A stretch of DNA of 64,000 bases from an uncultured Clostridia bacterium (GCA_934184665.1 CAKPSX010000003.1:7973-71972), one strand, 5' to 3'. Shown: positions 28,611-37,845, counted from the first letter of the stretch. A program made the numbers and translations. The notes: generated by a model not told the origin, from the sequence alone.

Positions 28611-29093
28611 TTATTGGTCATTTTCTCTCACAATTCCCAGTTTATTTAATACATTCTCTTCTTTTGGTCTCATTATAATTTTATCTTTTTCCTCTATATG
28701 ATCATATCCCATTAGATGATAGAAGCCGTGTACTAACATATATGAAAATTCTCTTTCAAAACTATGTCCATATTCTTTTGCTTGTTCTTGTACTCTTTCA
28801 ATAGATATTATTATATCTCCTAATATATCTTCATGTTCAAAATTCATGTTTTTTATTTTTTCATCTAATTCAAACTTTTCAAACATAGGAAATGACAATA
28901 CATCTGTTTCTCTATCAATATTTCTATATTCTTTATTTGCTTTTCTGATATTCTGTGGAGTTGTTAATATTATGTTTATATATAGTTTTGATTGTTCCAA
29001 CTTTTCCTCTTTAAAGCACTGTTCTATTACTCTTTTTATTATGTCCTCATATTGATGGTTTTCTTCTATATCTAAATATTCTAATTCATACAT
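28611..29093 (-). CDS. ybeY: Endoribonuclease YbeY (16S rRNA maturation)
   Basis: 160 residues. Zinc-dependent RNase involved in 16S 3' end maturation and ribosome quality control. The metal site HGFYHLMGYDH (near residue 117-127) and the upstream TDVLSFPMFE motif (near 66) are intact. Ribosome binding site ACTAAGAAAGG. It lies between the DUF3048 gene and an unknown gene of the sporulation block. Confidence 0.95.
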   Translation of the reverse strand: MYELEYLDIEENHQYEDIIKRVIEQCFKEEKLEQSKLYINIILTTPQNIRKANKEYRNIDRETDVLSFPMFEKFELDEKIKNMNFEHEDILGDIIISIERVQEQAKEYGHSFEREFSYMLVHGFYHLMGYDHIEEKDKIIMRPKEENVLNKLGIVRENDQ

Positions 29094-29175
29094 ATTTTTT
29101 CTGCCTTTCTTAGTGTATCACCATTTTATTATAAACAGCTCTATTTTTGATAAAATTGTTTATCATATACTATAA

Positions 29176-30396
29176 TTATGCACTTATTAATTCTTTAACT
29201 TTTCTTTTATTTACTCTGCTATATTTTTTATTTTCTGTTCTTACTGATTTTATTTCTTTCATTACACCATAATCTATTAATTTTCTGTGATAATATTTTA
29301 TTAAATTACTATAATCTCTTTTGTCTTTTCTTATTTTTTCTATATCATCTCTAATAAACAATATTTCTTTTTGTTTCACATATTCTATATAATCTGTTTC
29401 TTTTAATTTTTCAATTATTTTATATTTTTCATATAGACTTTTAAATTCTTCCCTATCTTTTTGGTTTTCCCAATATACTTTTGTTGCTAATAGTCTTATA
29501 TTGTAATCTTCTATTAATGTTAATAACATTGTATAAGCTCTTTCTCTTTTTGTTGCAATTTTTGTGTCTTGTACAAGACTTCTTGCATCTTTTAATAGTT
29601 TCATATAACATTGTTCAGCAACAACTAATGGTAAACTGTGTGTAAATAAGTTCCTACTGATTCCTAGTAAAATCATATTTTTTTCTATATTATCTCTAGC
29701 ATCTAATTTACCTACAGTAAATTTTTCGTATTTTTCATACTCTTTTGAAATCTTTTCGAATTTTTCATCATTCATTTTTAATGGTATTATATTTTTTATG
29801 TAATCTTCTAGTGTGTCAAATATCTTTATATATACCCATTCTTTTGTTGAATCATATATATTTGTATTATCTGCTAATTTTATAGAATAATTTTTTAATA
29901 TTCCTTTATATAATGAATCTTGTTTTGATACATAAAATCTTTGATATTTTTCAATTACTTTTTCTTTTCCTGAATTCATTACAGATTCTTTGTCAAGTTC
30001 TAATAAATATTTTTGTTTTCTATATTTATATTCTACATATTCATTTTCTTTTAATTGAACTATACCATAATATTGAGATAATGCCATACTTTCTAATTTT
30101 GTTGCTGTTTCATTTTTTACTTTTTTGTATATTGTATCTAATACATATTTATCTAAAGCTTCTAAATATGCTGTGTAAGCATCCTCATATTTTTTCTCTA
30201 CTATCTCTTTTTTACTTGGTTCAATATCCTCATCTCTTGTAGCTTCATATGCCTTTATTAATGCATTTCTTTTCATTCCAATGCGCATACCATTGATTCC
30301 TATTTGTGTTGGTATTAATAATTTTGTTAATGTATTTGTTAATTTATTGAAAAATGTTTTATCTGTTCCTACTACTCTTAGACTTCTTTCTTCCAT
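29176..30396 (-). CDS. Unknown soluble helical protein next to yqfD
   Basis: 406 residues; not recognised. No membrane helix or signal peptide; one short hydrophobic-glycine stretch near residues 25-40 (LIPTQIGINGMRIGMKRNA), otherwise long charged helices rich in K, E and Y. An extended ribosome binding site (CTTAGAAAGG) favours the ATG at 30396 over the GTG three codons earlier. It lies downstream of yqfC-yqfD and upstream of ybeY on the same strand, where related genomes usually have PhoH; it is not PhoH. Confidence 0.8.
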   Translation of the reverse strand: MEERSLRVVGTDKTFFNKLTNTLTKLLIPTQIGINGMRIGMKRNALIKAYEATRDEDIEPSKKEIVEKKYEDAYTAYLEALDKYVLDTIYKKVKNETATKLESMALSQYYGIVQLKENEYVEYKYRKQKYLLELDKESVMNSGKEKVIEKYQRFYVSKQDSLYKGILKNYSIKLADNTNIYDSTKEWVYIKIFDTLEDYIKNIIPLKMNDEKFEKISKEYEKYEKFTVGKLDARDNIEKNMILLGISRNLFTHSLPLVVAEQCYMKLLKDARSLVQDTKIATKRERAYTMLLTLIEDYNIRLLATKVYWENQKDREEFKSLYEKYKIIEKLKETDYIEYVKQKEILFIRDDIEKIRKDKRDYSNLIKYYHRKLIDYGVMKEIKSVRTENKKYSRVNKRKVKELISA

Positions 30397-30443
30397 ATAA
30401 TTCACCCTTTCTAAGTTATCTGGTAGGCAGGTATATTATTATT

Positions 30444-30588
30444 CTATTGTATTTCTTCTGTTTGTTGTTGTGTTATGTCAATTCTTCCCTGCATTCCTAT
30501 ATTTTCAACCACATCATATGTAACTTTTACTTCTACAAATTCGTCATTTCTTGATACATCTGCTGTTTTTCCGAAGTACTGCCTTTTT
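30444..30588 (-). pseudogene. Out-of-frame C-terminal tail of yqfD
   Basis: Reads RQYFGKTADVSRNDEFVEVK followed by a TYDVVENIG segment typical of YqfD C-termini, then a stop at 30444-30446. It is one base out of frame with the main yqfD reading frame. Confidence 0.75.
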
Positions 30589-31656
30589 ATCTTTTATTAC
30601 TTCTTCCATTTTTTCTTCTAATTTTTTTGTACCTATTTCTATTGCCTCTTCCTCAGAATATTCATTTGAATTTCTTTCCAATTCATAATTAGTCGTTTTT
30701 ACTATGGAAATAGGTAAATATAAGTTTGAAAATATTTTTGTTTTTCTATCCTCTTCTATTGTATCATAAATTTCAAATTTTGAAAGTGTTTTATAAAAAT
30801 TTATTTGAATTTTATTTAATTTTATTCCATATTTTTCTTCTTTATTACCAGTTCTGACATTTTCATCCTTTTTATAATATATTTTTTCTGTTTCAGCATA
30901 TTTTACATCTGCTTCAACTTCTCCTAAGCTATGTACATATCTTATTCCTGTGTACTTTCCTTCCATTGTTCCCTGAATCAGAACTTGCCCTTCTTGAACT
31001 TCATCTCCAACTTTTACAAGTGCTGTTCCATTTTGTGCTATGATTTTAGTAATTGTGCCTGCTTTTTTTGCAATTATATTACTATAGTCTTTTTCATCAA
31101 TTAATTCTGGTGCCTCTTTTGCTTTTACTATTTTAACTATTGCATTTGTTCCTTTTAATTTTATACCAATCCATGATATGTCATTTCTTTTTAACCTTAT
31201 TTTATTCGTTATTTCTTCTGTATTTATATCACTTTTTTTCATTCCAGTTTCTAAGCCAGCTGATTTTACATCTTCAATTATATTATCCATATTCATATTG
31301 TCTTCTATTTGAATTTCTATATTCCATATATAGTTTGAGCTAACACATAATGCAATAATTATTATTAATAATGAGACCACAAAAACTTTTCTTTTTCTAT
31401 ATTTGTTTATAATAAATGGAACACCTCGTTTTTTTACTATTTTTATTTTGCATTGTAATTTCTTAGCAACTTTAACAGCTTTGTAATAATCTTGTATTCC
31501 AATATTAAGATATAATTTTACACCTTTTTCTCTTTTTAAATTCCATATTAAGATTTTGCTATTTGTACAAATATTAATAAATCTTTCAATATAATATCCT
31601 TCTACAGCTATCCTAACATATCCAAAGAAGTATTTTAGCAATACCTTAAATATCAT
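30544..31656 (-). CDS. yqfD: Sporulation protein YqfD, frame broken near the 3' end
   Basis: Membrane protein of the YqfD/SpoIV-like family needed for sporulation, usually encoded after YqfC. One membrane helix near residue 95-115 follows a cytoplasmic domain beginning MIFKVLLKYFFGYVRI. The ATG at 31656, six bases from TGGAGG, is preferred over one at 31680. The frame ends early in a tail (VLRKNSRCIKK) unlike the family. The expected ending (EVKVTYDVVENIG) is found in another frame, reaching a stop at 30444; removing one A from the A5 run at 30584-30588 (T5 on the plus strand) would join them. Confidence 0.88.
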   Translation of the reverse strand: MIFKVLLKYFFGYVRIAVEGYYIERFINICTNSKILIWNLKREKGVKLYLNIGIQDYYKAVKVAKKLQCKIKIVKKRGVPFIINKYRKRKVFVVSLLIIIIALCVSSNYIWNIEIQIEDNMNMDNIIEDVKSAGLETGMKKSDINTEEITNKIRLKRNDISWIGIKLKGTNAIVKIVKAKEAPELIDEKDYSNIIAKKAGTITKIIAQNGTALVKVGDEVQEGQVLIQGTMEGKYTGIRYVHSLGEVEADVKYAETEKIYYKKDENVRTGNKEEKYGIKLNKIQINFYKTLSKFEIYDTIEEDRKTKIFSNLYLPISIVKTTNYELERNSNEYSEEEAIEIGTKKLEEKMEEVIKDKKAVLRKNSRCIKK

Positions 31657-31669
31657 TAGATACCTCCAT

Positions 31670-31942
31670 TCAATCTTCAATTCTTTCTAGTTCTATATCG
31701 TCAATCTTGCCAGTTATTTTTATATCATCATTTGTCATTTTTTCTAAATTCAAATTATATCCTTTTATATTAACTATTCCTATGTATGTGTTTATACTAG
31801 CAAAATATTCTTCATATTCTAAGATTCCCTTATAATTTTCTAATATCAATTCATTAAAGCCTGTTATCGTTAGCTTTGGAATATCAGAATATACTTCTTG
31901 TGGTAATTCTAATATATTTTCTAATCGCTTTCTTTTTTTCAT
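31670..31942 (-). CDS. yqfC: Sporulation protein YqfC (YabP family)
   Basis: 90 residues of the YabP/YqfC family, a mother-cell sporulation protein under sigma-E in B. subtilis. Signature: LELPQEVYSDIPKLTITGF and the LENYKGILEYEE stretch, followed by a short beta-rich domain. AGAGAGGAATG precedes the ATG. It lies 13 bases before yqfD, the conserved gene pair. Confidence 0.92.
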   Translation of the reverse strand: MKKRKRLENILELPQEVYSDIPKLTITGFNELILENYKGILEYEEYFASINTYIGIVNIKGYNLNLEKMTNDDIKITGKIDDIELERIED

Positions 31943-31994
31943 TTTGTATCACATTCCTCTCTTACCTATTGTTTATATTTTTATGTTGACTGTT

Positions 31995-32819
31995 TTATAT
32001 TTCAAACTCATCAAGTGTTCTAAATTCATATCCTTGATTTCTCGCTTCTTTTATAATTGCATCTAATACTTCTGAATTGGTTTTTGAGTTAGAATGTAAT
32101 AACATTATTTCTCCTGAATGTAAATTATCTATTATCATCTTTTGAGCTTTTTCTTGGCTTGGTTGTTTTTTCTCATCCCAGTCGCAATATGCAAAACTCC
32201 ACATTACTGTTTTATATCCCAAGTCTTGACATTTTTTTAATGTTCTCTCATTGAATTCTCCCTTTGGAGGTCTAATATATCTCATTTCATAATTAAATTT
32301 TTCAAATACTGCTTGATGTAATTTCATAATTTCTGTCTCAATCTCTTCATTTGAAATGCTTGGCATACTTTTATGATTTACAGTATGATTTCCTACAATA
32401 TGCCCTTCCTCAATCATTCTACCTACCAATTCAGATGCTGTATTTAAGTAATGAGATGTGATAAAAAATGTGGCTTTTACATTATTCTGTTTTAATACAT
32501 CTAAGATATTTTCCATATACCCTGCCTCATATCCTGAATCAAAAGTCAGATATATATTTTTATCAAGCTCTTTACCTAAACATATTCCGCCATTTGCTTC
32601 AAGAATCTGCTTGTTTTTGTCTCCTACATCAGGTCTTTCATGGTTATCGTTTCTTTTTATTCCCCACTCAAGCTTTTGATTTTCACCTGTGTTTGATACA
32701 ACACTCCTGATGTTTTTACTTCCAATGTCCATTTGAAATATGCAAATGGAAAAAAGAACCAATATTACACCTGATAAAATTACATTTTTTTCTATATTTC
32801 TCTTATATTGATTTTTCAT
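31995..32819 (-). CDS. pdaA: PdaA-type delta-lactam-biosynthetic de-N-acetylase
   Basis: 274 residues: N-terminal membrane helix (about 12-31) and a NodB domain of the PdaA group. PdaA deacetylates muramic acid residues so that muramic-delta-lactam can form in the spore cortex. The first motif is TFDSGYE rather than TFDDGP, which is diagnostic of PdaA, with HIVGNHTVNHKS and RPPKGEF following and LLHS near the end. It heads the yqfC/yqfD group on the same strand. Confidence 0.9.
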   Translation of the reverse strand: MKNQYKRNIEKNVILSGVILVLFSICIFQMDIGSKNIRSVVSNTGENQKLEWGIKRNDNHERPDVGDKNKQILEANGGICLGKELDKNIYLTFDSGYEAGYMENILDVLKQNNVKATFFITSHYLNTASELVGRMIEEGHIVGNHTVNHKSMPSISNEEIETEIMKLHQAVFEKFNYEMRYIRPPKGEFNERTLKKCQDLGYKTVMWSFAYCDWDEKKQPSQEKAQKMIIDNLHSGEIMLLHSNSKTNSEVLDAIIKEARNQGYEFRTLDEFEI

Positions 32820-32991
32820 TTTTCCTCTCCATTTCTAGGCTTTCCTGTATGTAGTGTATCCAGATAGCCTATTGACAAGTTTACCATTTTAGTTTATATT
32901 TATAATTGTTATATAGTATAATTTAGGCGATTGTCTAAACTATTATATAATTAAAAAATATATTATATTTATATTAGAAGGATTGATTTTT

Positions 32992-33711
32992 ATGCTTAAT
33001 TTTGCAATTTGTGATGATAATGAACACATATTGAACAAAATGTGTTCTTTGTTCGAGTCAGCATTTTCTAAGGGTGATTTTGAAGGCAAAATTGTATTTA
33101 AGACTACAGATTGTAATGAAATAGTTGACTATATTTCTTCAAATAGAGTTGATGTAGTTGTATTAGATATACAATTTAATAATGTTGACAAAACTGGATT
33201 AGATATTGCAGAACAAATTAGAAGAATTAATAAAAAATGTTACATAATATTTACTACAAGTCATATTGAATATATTATGCAAGCTTATAAATTTAAAACA
33301 TTTGATTATCTTATTAAAAGTGCTATAACAATTGATGTGCTTATTGATACTTTACAAAGACTTTATGATGATATCAGTGGTACAACTGTGCAATATGTAA
33401 AAATTGACTCCAAAGGTACTATTATAGATGTTAATGATATTCAGTTTATCGAAAAAGATGGAATGAGACTTGTTTATCATACAACTTTTAGTAAGTATGA
33501 AGTTTATACTTCGTTTTCTAAAATTCAAGATAAACTACCAAAACATTTTGTACGTTGTCATAAATCATATATAGCTAATATTAAAAATATTTCAAGTATT
33601 GCTATTGCTGATAATTTAATAACATTCAAAAATAATGAGGTTTGCTACATCGGACCTAAATATAAAGACGCATTTATGGAGGTGTTTAGACATGACACAA
33701 TTTTTGAATAA
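32992..33711 (+). CDS. agrA: LytTR-family response regulator (AgrA-like)
   Basis: 239 residues: receiver domain (acidic pair in FAICDDNE, phospho-acceptor in VVVLDIQF) and a C-terminal LytTR DNA-binding domain (FVRCHKSYIANIKNIS). This is the AgrA architecture. Start at the ATG 32992 after AGAAGGA; an upstream in-frame TTG is not needed. It overlaps the kinase gene by 20 bases, so the two are translationally coupled. It should regulate the locus in response to the AgrD peptide. Confidence 0.93.
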   Translation: MLNFAICDDNEHILNKMCSLFESAFSKGDFEGKIVFKTTDCNEIVDYISSNRVDVVVLDIQFNNVDKTGLDIAEQIRRINKKCYIIFTTSHIEYIMQAYKFKTFDYLIKSAITIDVLIDTLQRLYDDISGTTVQYVKIDSKGTIIDVNDIQFIEKDGMRLVYHTTFSKYEVYTSFSKIQDKLPKHFVRCHKSYIANIKNISSIAIADNLITFKNNEVCYIGPKYKDAFMEVFRHDTIFE

Positions 33712-35068
33712 TATTTGGACTTTTTTGAATACAGAGAATGCTGAATTTCTAGACTATCTTGGATTAATTATGATTCCAATTGAAAACTACATACTAATGA
33801 GTTTATTCTTAATTGTTCTTAACATAAAATCTAATAGAAATAAAAGACTAGGTTATGTACTACTTATGTCATTATTAAGTATTCTTACATCTATGTGTAT
33901 TCCATCACCTTATAACATAATTATAAATTATATTGGTATGATTTTATTAATTAAAGTGTTGTTTGAATTGACATTTCTAAAAAGTTTCATCTCTTTGTTA
34001 ATATCTATATTTATATTTGGATTATGTAATATGCTTATTCAAAATCCTTATTTAACATTATTGCATATCAGCCAAGATGACTTTATGGTAACACCAATAT
34101 ATCGTATCACATATCTATTTGTTTTATATTCATTTGCATTTATTGTATGTATATTGTTGAAAAAGTTTAAAAAAGTAAAATTAACTTTAGACTTAATTGA
34201 CACATTAGATAAGAAAACTAGAACTATCTTGTTAATGAATTTGATTACAGGTTTTTTAACATTATGTATTCAATTAGTAGTTACTGCATTTTATATTGAT
34301 ATAGTTCCACTGACTATTACTTTATTGAGTTTCATATTATTAATAGCATTTCTCATCTTAAGTATTTACAGTTTTTCGCGTATTGTTAAACTTGCTATAA
34401 CAAAAAGAAATTTACAAAATGCTGAAGATTATAATAAATCATTACAACAATTATATGATAAAGTAAAAGGTTTTAAACATGATTTTGAAAGTATGGTATT
34501 TACTCTTGGTGGATATCTTGATAATAATGACTTAGCTGGTGCTAAATCTTATTTTGAAGATATGAAAAAAGATTGTAAATTCACAAGTAATTTATCTGTA
34601 TTAAACCCAAAGATAATTAATAATCCTGGTATTTATAGTCTTTTAAATAATTTATATACAAAAGCTGTCAAACAAGATATAGATATAAGTATAAAAAGCT
34701 TTTTAGATTTATCTGATTTAAAAGTAAATGCTTATGAATTTTCAAGAATTCTTGGTATATTAATAGATAATGCAATTGAAGCATCTGCAATATGTGATGA
34801 TAAAATTGTAAAAGTAATTTTTAGAAGAGAACCAGCACATAATAAAAGTATTGTAATTATAGAAAATACATATTCTAATAAAGATGTTGATTTAACAGAA
34901 ATATTTAAGAAAGGCTTTTCTGAAAAATCAAAACATTCTGGTATTGGATTATGGGAAGTCCAAAAATATGTATCTAAAACTCAAAATCTAAATTTAGTTA
35001 CTACTAAAAATAACAGATTTTTTACACAAAAATTAGAAATTTATGATGAAGTCGAAAATTTATTTTAA
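33692..35068 (+). CDS. agrC: AgrC-like peptide-sensing histidine kinase
   Basis: 458 residues: six or seven membrane helices in the first ~210 residues, then a HPK10-type kinase: phospho-acceptor in GFKHDFESM, N-box NAIEAS and G-box SGIGLWEV. This class lacks a classic D-box order and senses cyclic autoinducer peptides. The ATG at 33692 after GGAGG is preferred to a start inside agrA. The gene ends in its own hairpin facing agrD. Confidence 0.93.
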   Translation: MTQFLNNIWTFLNTENAEFLDYLGLIMIPIENYILMSLFLIVLNIKSNRNKRLGYVLLMSLLSILTSMCIPSPYNIIINYIGMILLIKVLFELTFLKSFISLLISIFIFGLCNMLIQNPYLTLLHISQDDFMVTPIYRITYLFVLYSFAFIVCILLKKFKKVKLTLDLIDTLDKKTRTILLMNLITGFLTLCIQLVVTAFYIDIVPLTITLLSFILLIAFLILSIYSFSRIVKLAITKRNLQNAEDYNKSLQQLYDKVKGFKHDFESMVFTLGGYLDNNDLAGAKSYFEDMKKDCKFTSNLSVLNPKIINNPGIYSLLNNLYTKAVKQDIDISIKSFLDLSDLKVNAYEFSRILGILIDNAIEASAICDDKIVKVIFRREPAHNKSIVIIENTYSNKDVDLTEIFKKGFSEKSKHSGIGLWEVQKYVSKTQNLNLVTTKNNRFFTQKLEIYDEVENLF

Positions 35069-35100
35069 TATCCTCTAAATTTAATTAGAGGATATTTTAT
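35067..35100 (+). terminator. Terminator of agrC
   Basis: Perfect twelve-base stem AATATCCTCTAA/TTAGAGGATATT overlapping the agrC stop codon, followed by TTTATTT. Confidence 0.85.
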
Positions 35101-35121
35101 TTCATAAATGTATAAGACTTT

Positions 35122-35157
35122 AAAAAGGAACTTCTACAAAATGTAGAAATTCCTTTT
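35122..35157. terminator. Bidirectional terminator between agrC and agrD
   Basis: Arms AAAAGGAA.TTCTACA and TGTAGAA.TTCCTTTT; T-run on the minus strand ends the agrBD transcript. Confidence 0.8.
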
Positions 35158-35216
35158 CGAATTGAATTTATAATATTTAAGTAAACTTAATTACTTACAA
35201 CGTTAATTAAAATGGA

Positions 35217-35336
35217 TTAATCCTTTTTTATTAATGATGCTGGCATCTTTGGTTGATGTCCCCACCAAGCTACATAACATGCTGTATTTGTTGACTTTGC
35301 GTATTTTTCTGAAACCTTTACTAAGAATTTTAACAT
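35217..35336 (-). CDS. agrD: AgrD-like cyclic lactone autoinducer precursor
   Basis: 39 residues after an AGGAGG. N-terminal amphipathic leader (MLKFLVKVSEKYAKS), a core region TNTACYVAWWG with cysteine 20, and the C-terminal recognition tail QPKMPASLIKKD, which matches the PxxPxxL-type tail of AgrD proteins. AgrB should cut after the core and the cysteine thiol should close a thiolactone ring; ring size is not certain, with cysteine 20 and the aromatic residues after it the likely ring. It follows agrB by 74 bases on the same strand. Confidence 0.9.
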   Translation of the reverse strand: MLKFLVKVSEKYAKSTNTACYVAWWGHQPKMPASLIKKD

Positions 35337-35410
35337 AAATAATTCCTCCTTCTTTGGTTCAAATTATATAACATAAAAATATTTCCGGATTATATTTTTA
35401 TATTAGGCAT

Positions 35411-36022
35411 TTATCCATTTGCATATACTTCATATCCATATTTATTATCAGTAATTTTATATGCAAATTTGGTAATTGTTATTGTTTGAAATAAATCTCC
35501 AAATATTATAATTGATGTAATTACTGGGTTATTTATCACAAGTGCAATAGTAATTTCTGCCGTCAAAATTATATACGAGAATATTCTTTTTTGTTTTCTG
35601 TCTTTTTCTCTAAGTATTGGTACATTTTCAGTGTCAGCGGGTGCATACATTTTTAACATTAGCATCCCAAAAATCCAAACGCTCATTCCAAATATGTATT
35701 TAGTTAATCCCATTAGTATAAAATTTTTTCCTATCATAGCGGCTCCACTATACAAAATCAATGTATATATTATACAGCCTATATGTGTTTTCATATGTAC
35801 GCCACCAGAAAAGCATCTATATGGAGCTATAATAAGCATTGCTATTAAGGTCAATTTAAATATACCTAAAAAATATGCTATAAGTAAAATAATGATTCCT
35901 TTTGGTAATTCTCCTATAATATTTTGGAGTCCATACATTATTATTTCTGCTCTTTCGTCATCAATTTCTGGCATTTCTTGTCTCATTCTCTTGAGTAGTA
36001 ATGTGCAGACTTTATCAATCAT
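35411..36022 (-). CDS. agrB: AgrB-like peptide-processing membrane protease
   Basis: 203 residues, about six membrane helices. AgrB cleaves and cyclises AgrD. The catalytic pair lies in RCFSGGVHMKTHIGC: histidine 76 and cysteine 83, the seven-residue spacing seen in S. aureus AgrB. Start chosen at the ATG 36022, eight bases from GAGG; two upstream starts (GTG 36031, ATG 36028) sit too close to it. It is transcribed towards agrA/agrC, opposite to the single-operon layout of staphylococci. Confidence 0.94.
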   Translation of the reverse strand: MIDKVCTLLLKRMRQEMPEIDDERAEIIMYGLQNIIGELPKGIIILLIAYFLGIFKLTLIAMLIIAPYRCFSGGVHMKTHIGCIIYTLILYSGAAMIGKNFILMGLTKYIFGMSVWIFGMLMLKMYAPADTENVPILREKDRKQKRIFSYIILTAEITIALVINNPVITSIIIFGDLFQTITITKFAYKITDNKYGYEVYANG

Positions 36023-36222
36023 TTCCATCACCTCATCTCTTCCTGAGTACAGTTATAATTTACCATGAAATTTTAAAATATGTTCACTTTGTTTATGAAA
36101 AGTCCATTTTTATATACAAAAAGTTGTAATTTTAAATTTCGTATATGAATTATGCATTTTCGTAAAATCGTTTTTTGTCTGTTTTTGTATAATTTTGTAA
36201 AGCATTAATTCAATATACATAA

Positions 36223-36267
36223 AATGTGACTATAGAAATTATCAAAAATAACTTCTATAGTCACATT
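36223..36267 (-). terminator. Terminator of the pseudouridine synthase gene
   Basis: Fifteen-base perfect stem AATGTGACTATAGAA and complement, T-rich on the minus-strand exit, lying between the rluA-like gene and agrB. Confidence 0.85.
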
Positions 36268-36293
36268 CTTTTAAATATTCTAATTACAATATT

Positions 36294-36980
36294 TTATATA
36301 TTAACATCTCTTATAATACACCATGTTCCATTACTCTTAGGTAAGCATTTAAAAGTAAGTTCCTCTTTTGTTACAGGATGTTGAATAGTAAGCTCATATG
36401 CCCATAAAGCAATCTGTTTGCCCTTCCCTCTACTGCCATATTTTTGATCTCCAAAAATGCTATGTCCTGAATTAGCTAATTGAACTCGTATTTGATGATG
36501 TCTACCTGTATGAAGATTTACTTTAACCAAAGATAGGTTTTTTACTTCATTATATGCAAGAACTTCATAATCAAGTTTTGCCAATTTGGCATTTTTCTTA
36601 TCTTTACTAACAACCTTGCTCATATTATTTCTTTCATCTTTATACAAATAGTCCTCTAATACTCCATTTTTATTTTCAAACTTTCCATCAACAACTGCTA
36701 AATATTTCTTTTTAAAAACTTTTTCTCTAACTTGATTGCTTAATCTTGAGGCAGCTTTTGATGTTTTAGCAAATACCATAACACCTCCAACTGGTCTATC
36801 AAGTCTGTGAACCAATCCTAAATAAACATTACCTGGTTTATCATATTTTTCTTTGAGATATTGCTTTATTATTGTAAGCATGTCTAAATCTTCTGTTTTA
36901 TCAGCCTGTGATGGAATATTAGGTTCTTTTTTTACAACAATTATATGATTATCTTCATATAATATCTCTAATTTATTCAT
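36294..36980 (-). CDS. RluA-family RNA pseudouridine synthase (no S4 domain)
   Basis: 228 residues. The catalytic motif GLVHRLDRPVGG carries the active-site aspartate (near residue 54), and TGRHHQIRVQLA is the second family signature. There is no N-terminal S4 domain, so it is a short RluA-like enzyme; target RNA unknown. The ATG at 36980 directly follows the methyltransferase stop codon and uses a GGGAG inside that gene, so the two are coupled. Confidence 0.92.
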   Translation of the reverse strand: MNKLEILYEDNHIIVVKKEPNIPSQADKTEDLDMLTIIKQYLKEKYDKPGNVYLGLVHRLDRPVGGVMVFAKTSKAASRLSNQVREKVFKKKYLAVVDGKFENKNGVLEDYLYKDERNNMSKVVSKDKKNAKLAKLDYEVLAYNEVKNLSLVKVNLHTGRHHQIRVQLANSGHSIFGDQKYGSRGKGKQIALWAYELTIQHPVTKEELTFKCLPKSNGTWCIIRDVNI

Positions 36981-36981
36981 T

Positions 36982-37845
36982 TTAGTTCTCCCATCTTCCA
37001 TAAATTCCACATGGTAATATAAGTTTTGATTCTTCCATTGGTAAACCAATTTCTCCTGATGATAATTTACCTTTATACTTTTTATTTACAGTTAAAGTTA
37101 ATATATTTTCTAATACTTTGCTTGATATTCCTGTTGTATATGAATTTATCAAAAAGAATAATGGATTATCAGATAACACTTTGGAACATAATTCTACTAA
37201 GTCATAAATATTATTTTCAAACTGCCATACTTCTCCATTTGCCCCTCTACCATATGATGGCGGATCCATTATTATTGCATCATATTTATTTCCTCTACGA
37301 ATTTCTCTATTTACAAACTTTACAACATCATCGACAATATATCTTACAGGTCTTTCTTCAAGTCCTGAAGATTTAATGTTTTCTTTTGCCCATGATACCA
37401 TTCCTTTTGAACTATCAACATGGCATACTGATGCACCAGCAGAGCTACATGCAACTGTTGCGCCACCTGTATATGCAAATAAATTTAATACTTTTATTTC
37501 TCTACTAGATTTTTTTATTTTATCTATCATCCAATCCCAGTTAACAGCTTGTTCAGGAAATAATCCTGTATGTTTAAATCCCATTGGCTTTATATTAAAT
37601 GTTAAATTTTTATATTTTATTTGCCATTGTTGTGGCATTTTTTTATTAAACTCCCATGAGCCTCCACCTGTTTTACTTCTATAATATACTGCATTTATGT
37701 TTTTCCATTTATTAGGATATGATTTATCTTTCCATATTATTTGAGAATCTGGTCTTGATAAAATTACATCTCCCCATCTTTCTAATTTTTGTCCATCTGC
37801 CATGTCTAAAATTTTATAATCTTTCCATTCACTTGCTATATTCAT
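36982..37845 (-). CDS. Class I SAM-dependent methyltransferase (RlmI/RlmK-like)
   Basis: 287 residues. SAM-binding motif I VLNLFAYTGGATVAC (near residue 124), then VDSSKGMVSWAKEN, and the IMDPPSYGRG motif IV typical of RlmI/RlmK-type rRNA cytosine or guanine methyltransferases. The N-terminal PUA domain of RlmI is missing. Its coupling to a pseudouridine synthase supports an RNA substrate. Confidence 0.88.
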   Translation of the reverse strand: MNIASEWKDYKILDMADGQKLERWGDVILSRPDSQIIWKDKSYPNKWKNINAVYYRSKTGGGSWEFNKKMPQQWQIKYKNLTFNIKPMGFKHTGLFPEQAVNWDWMIDKIKKSSREIKVLNLFAYTGGATVACSSAGASVCHVDSSKGMVSWAKENIKSSGLEERPVRYIVDDVVKFVNREIRRGNKYDAIIMDPPSYGRGANGEVWQFENNIYDLVELCSKVLSDNPLFFLINSYTTGISSKVLENILTLTVNKKYKGKLSSGEIGLPMEESKLILPCGIYGRWEN

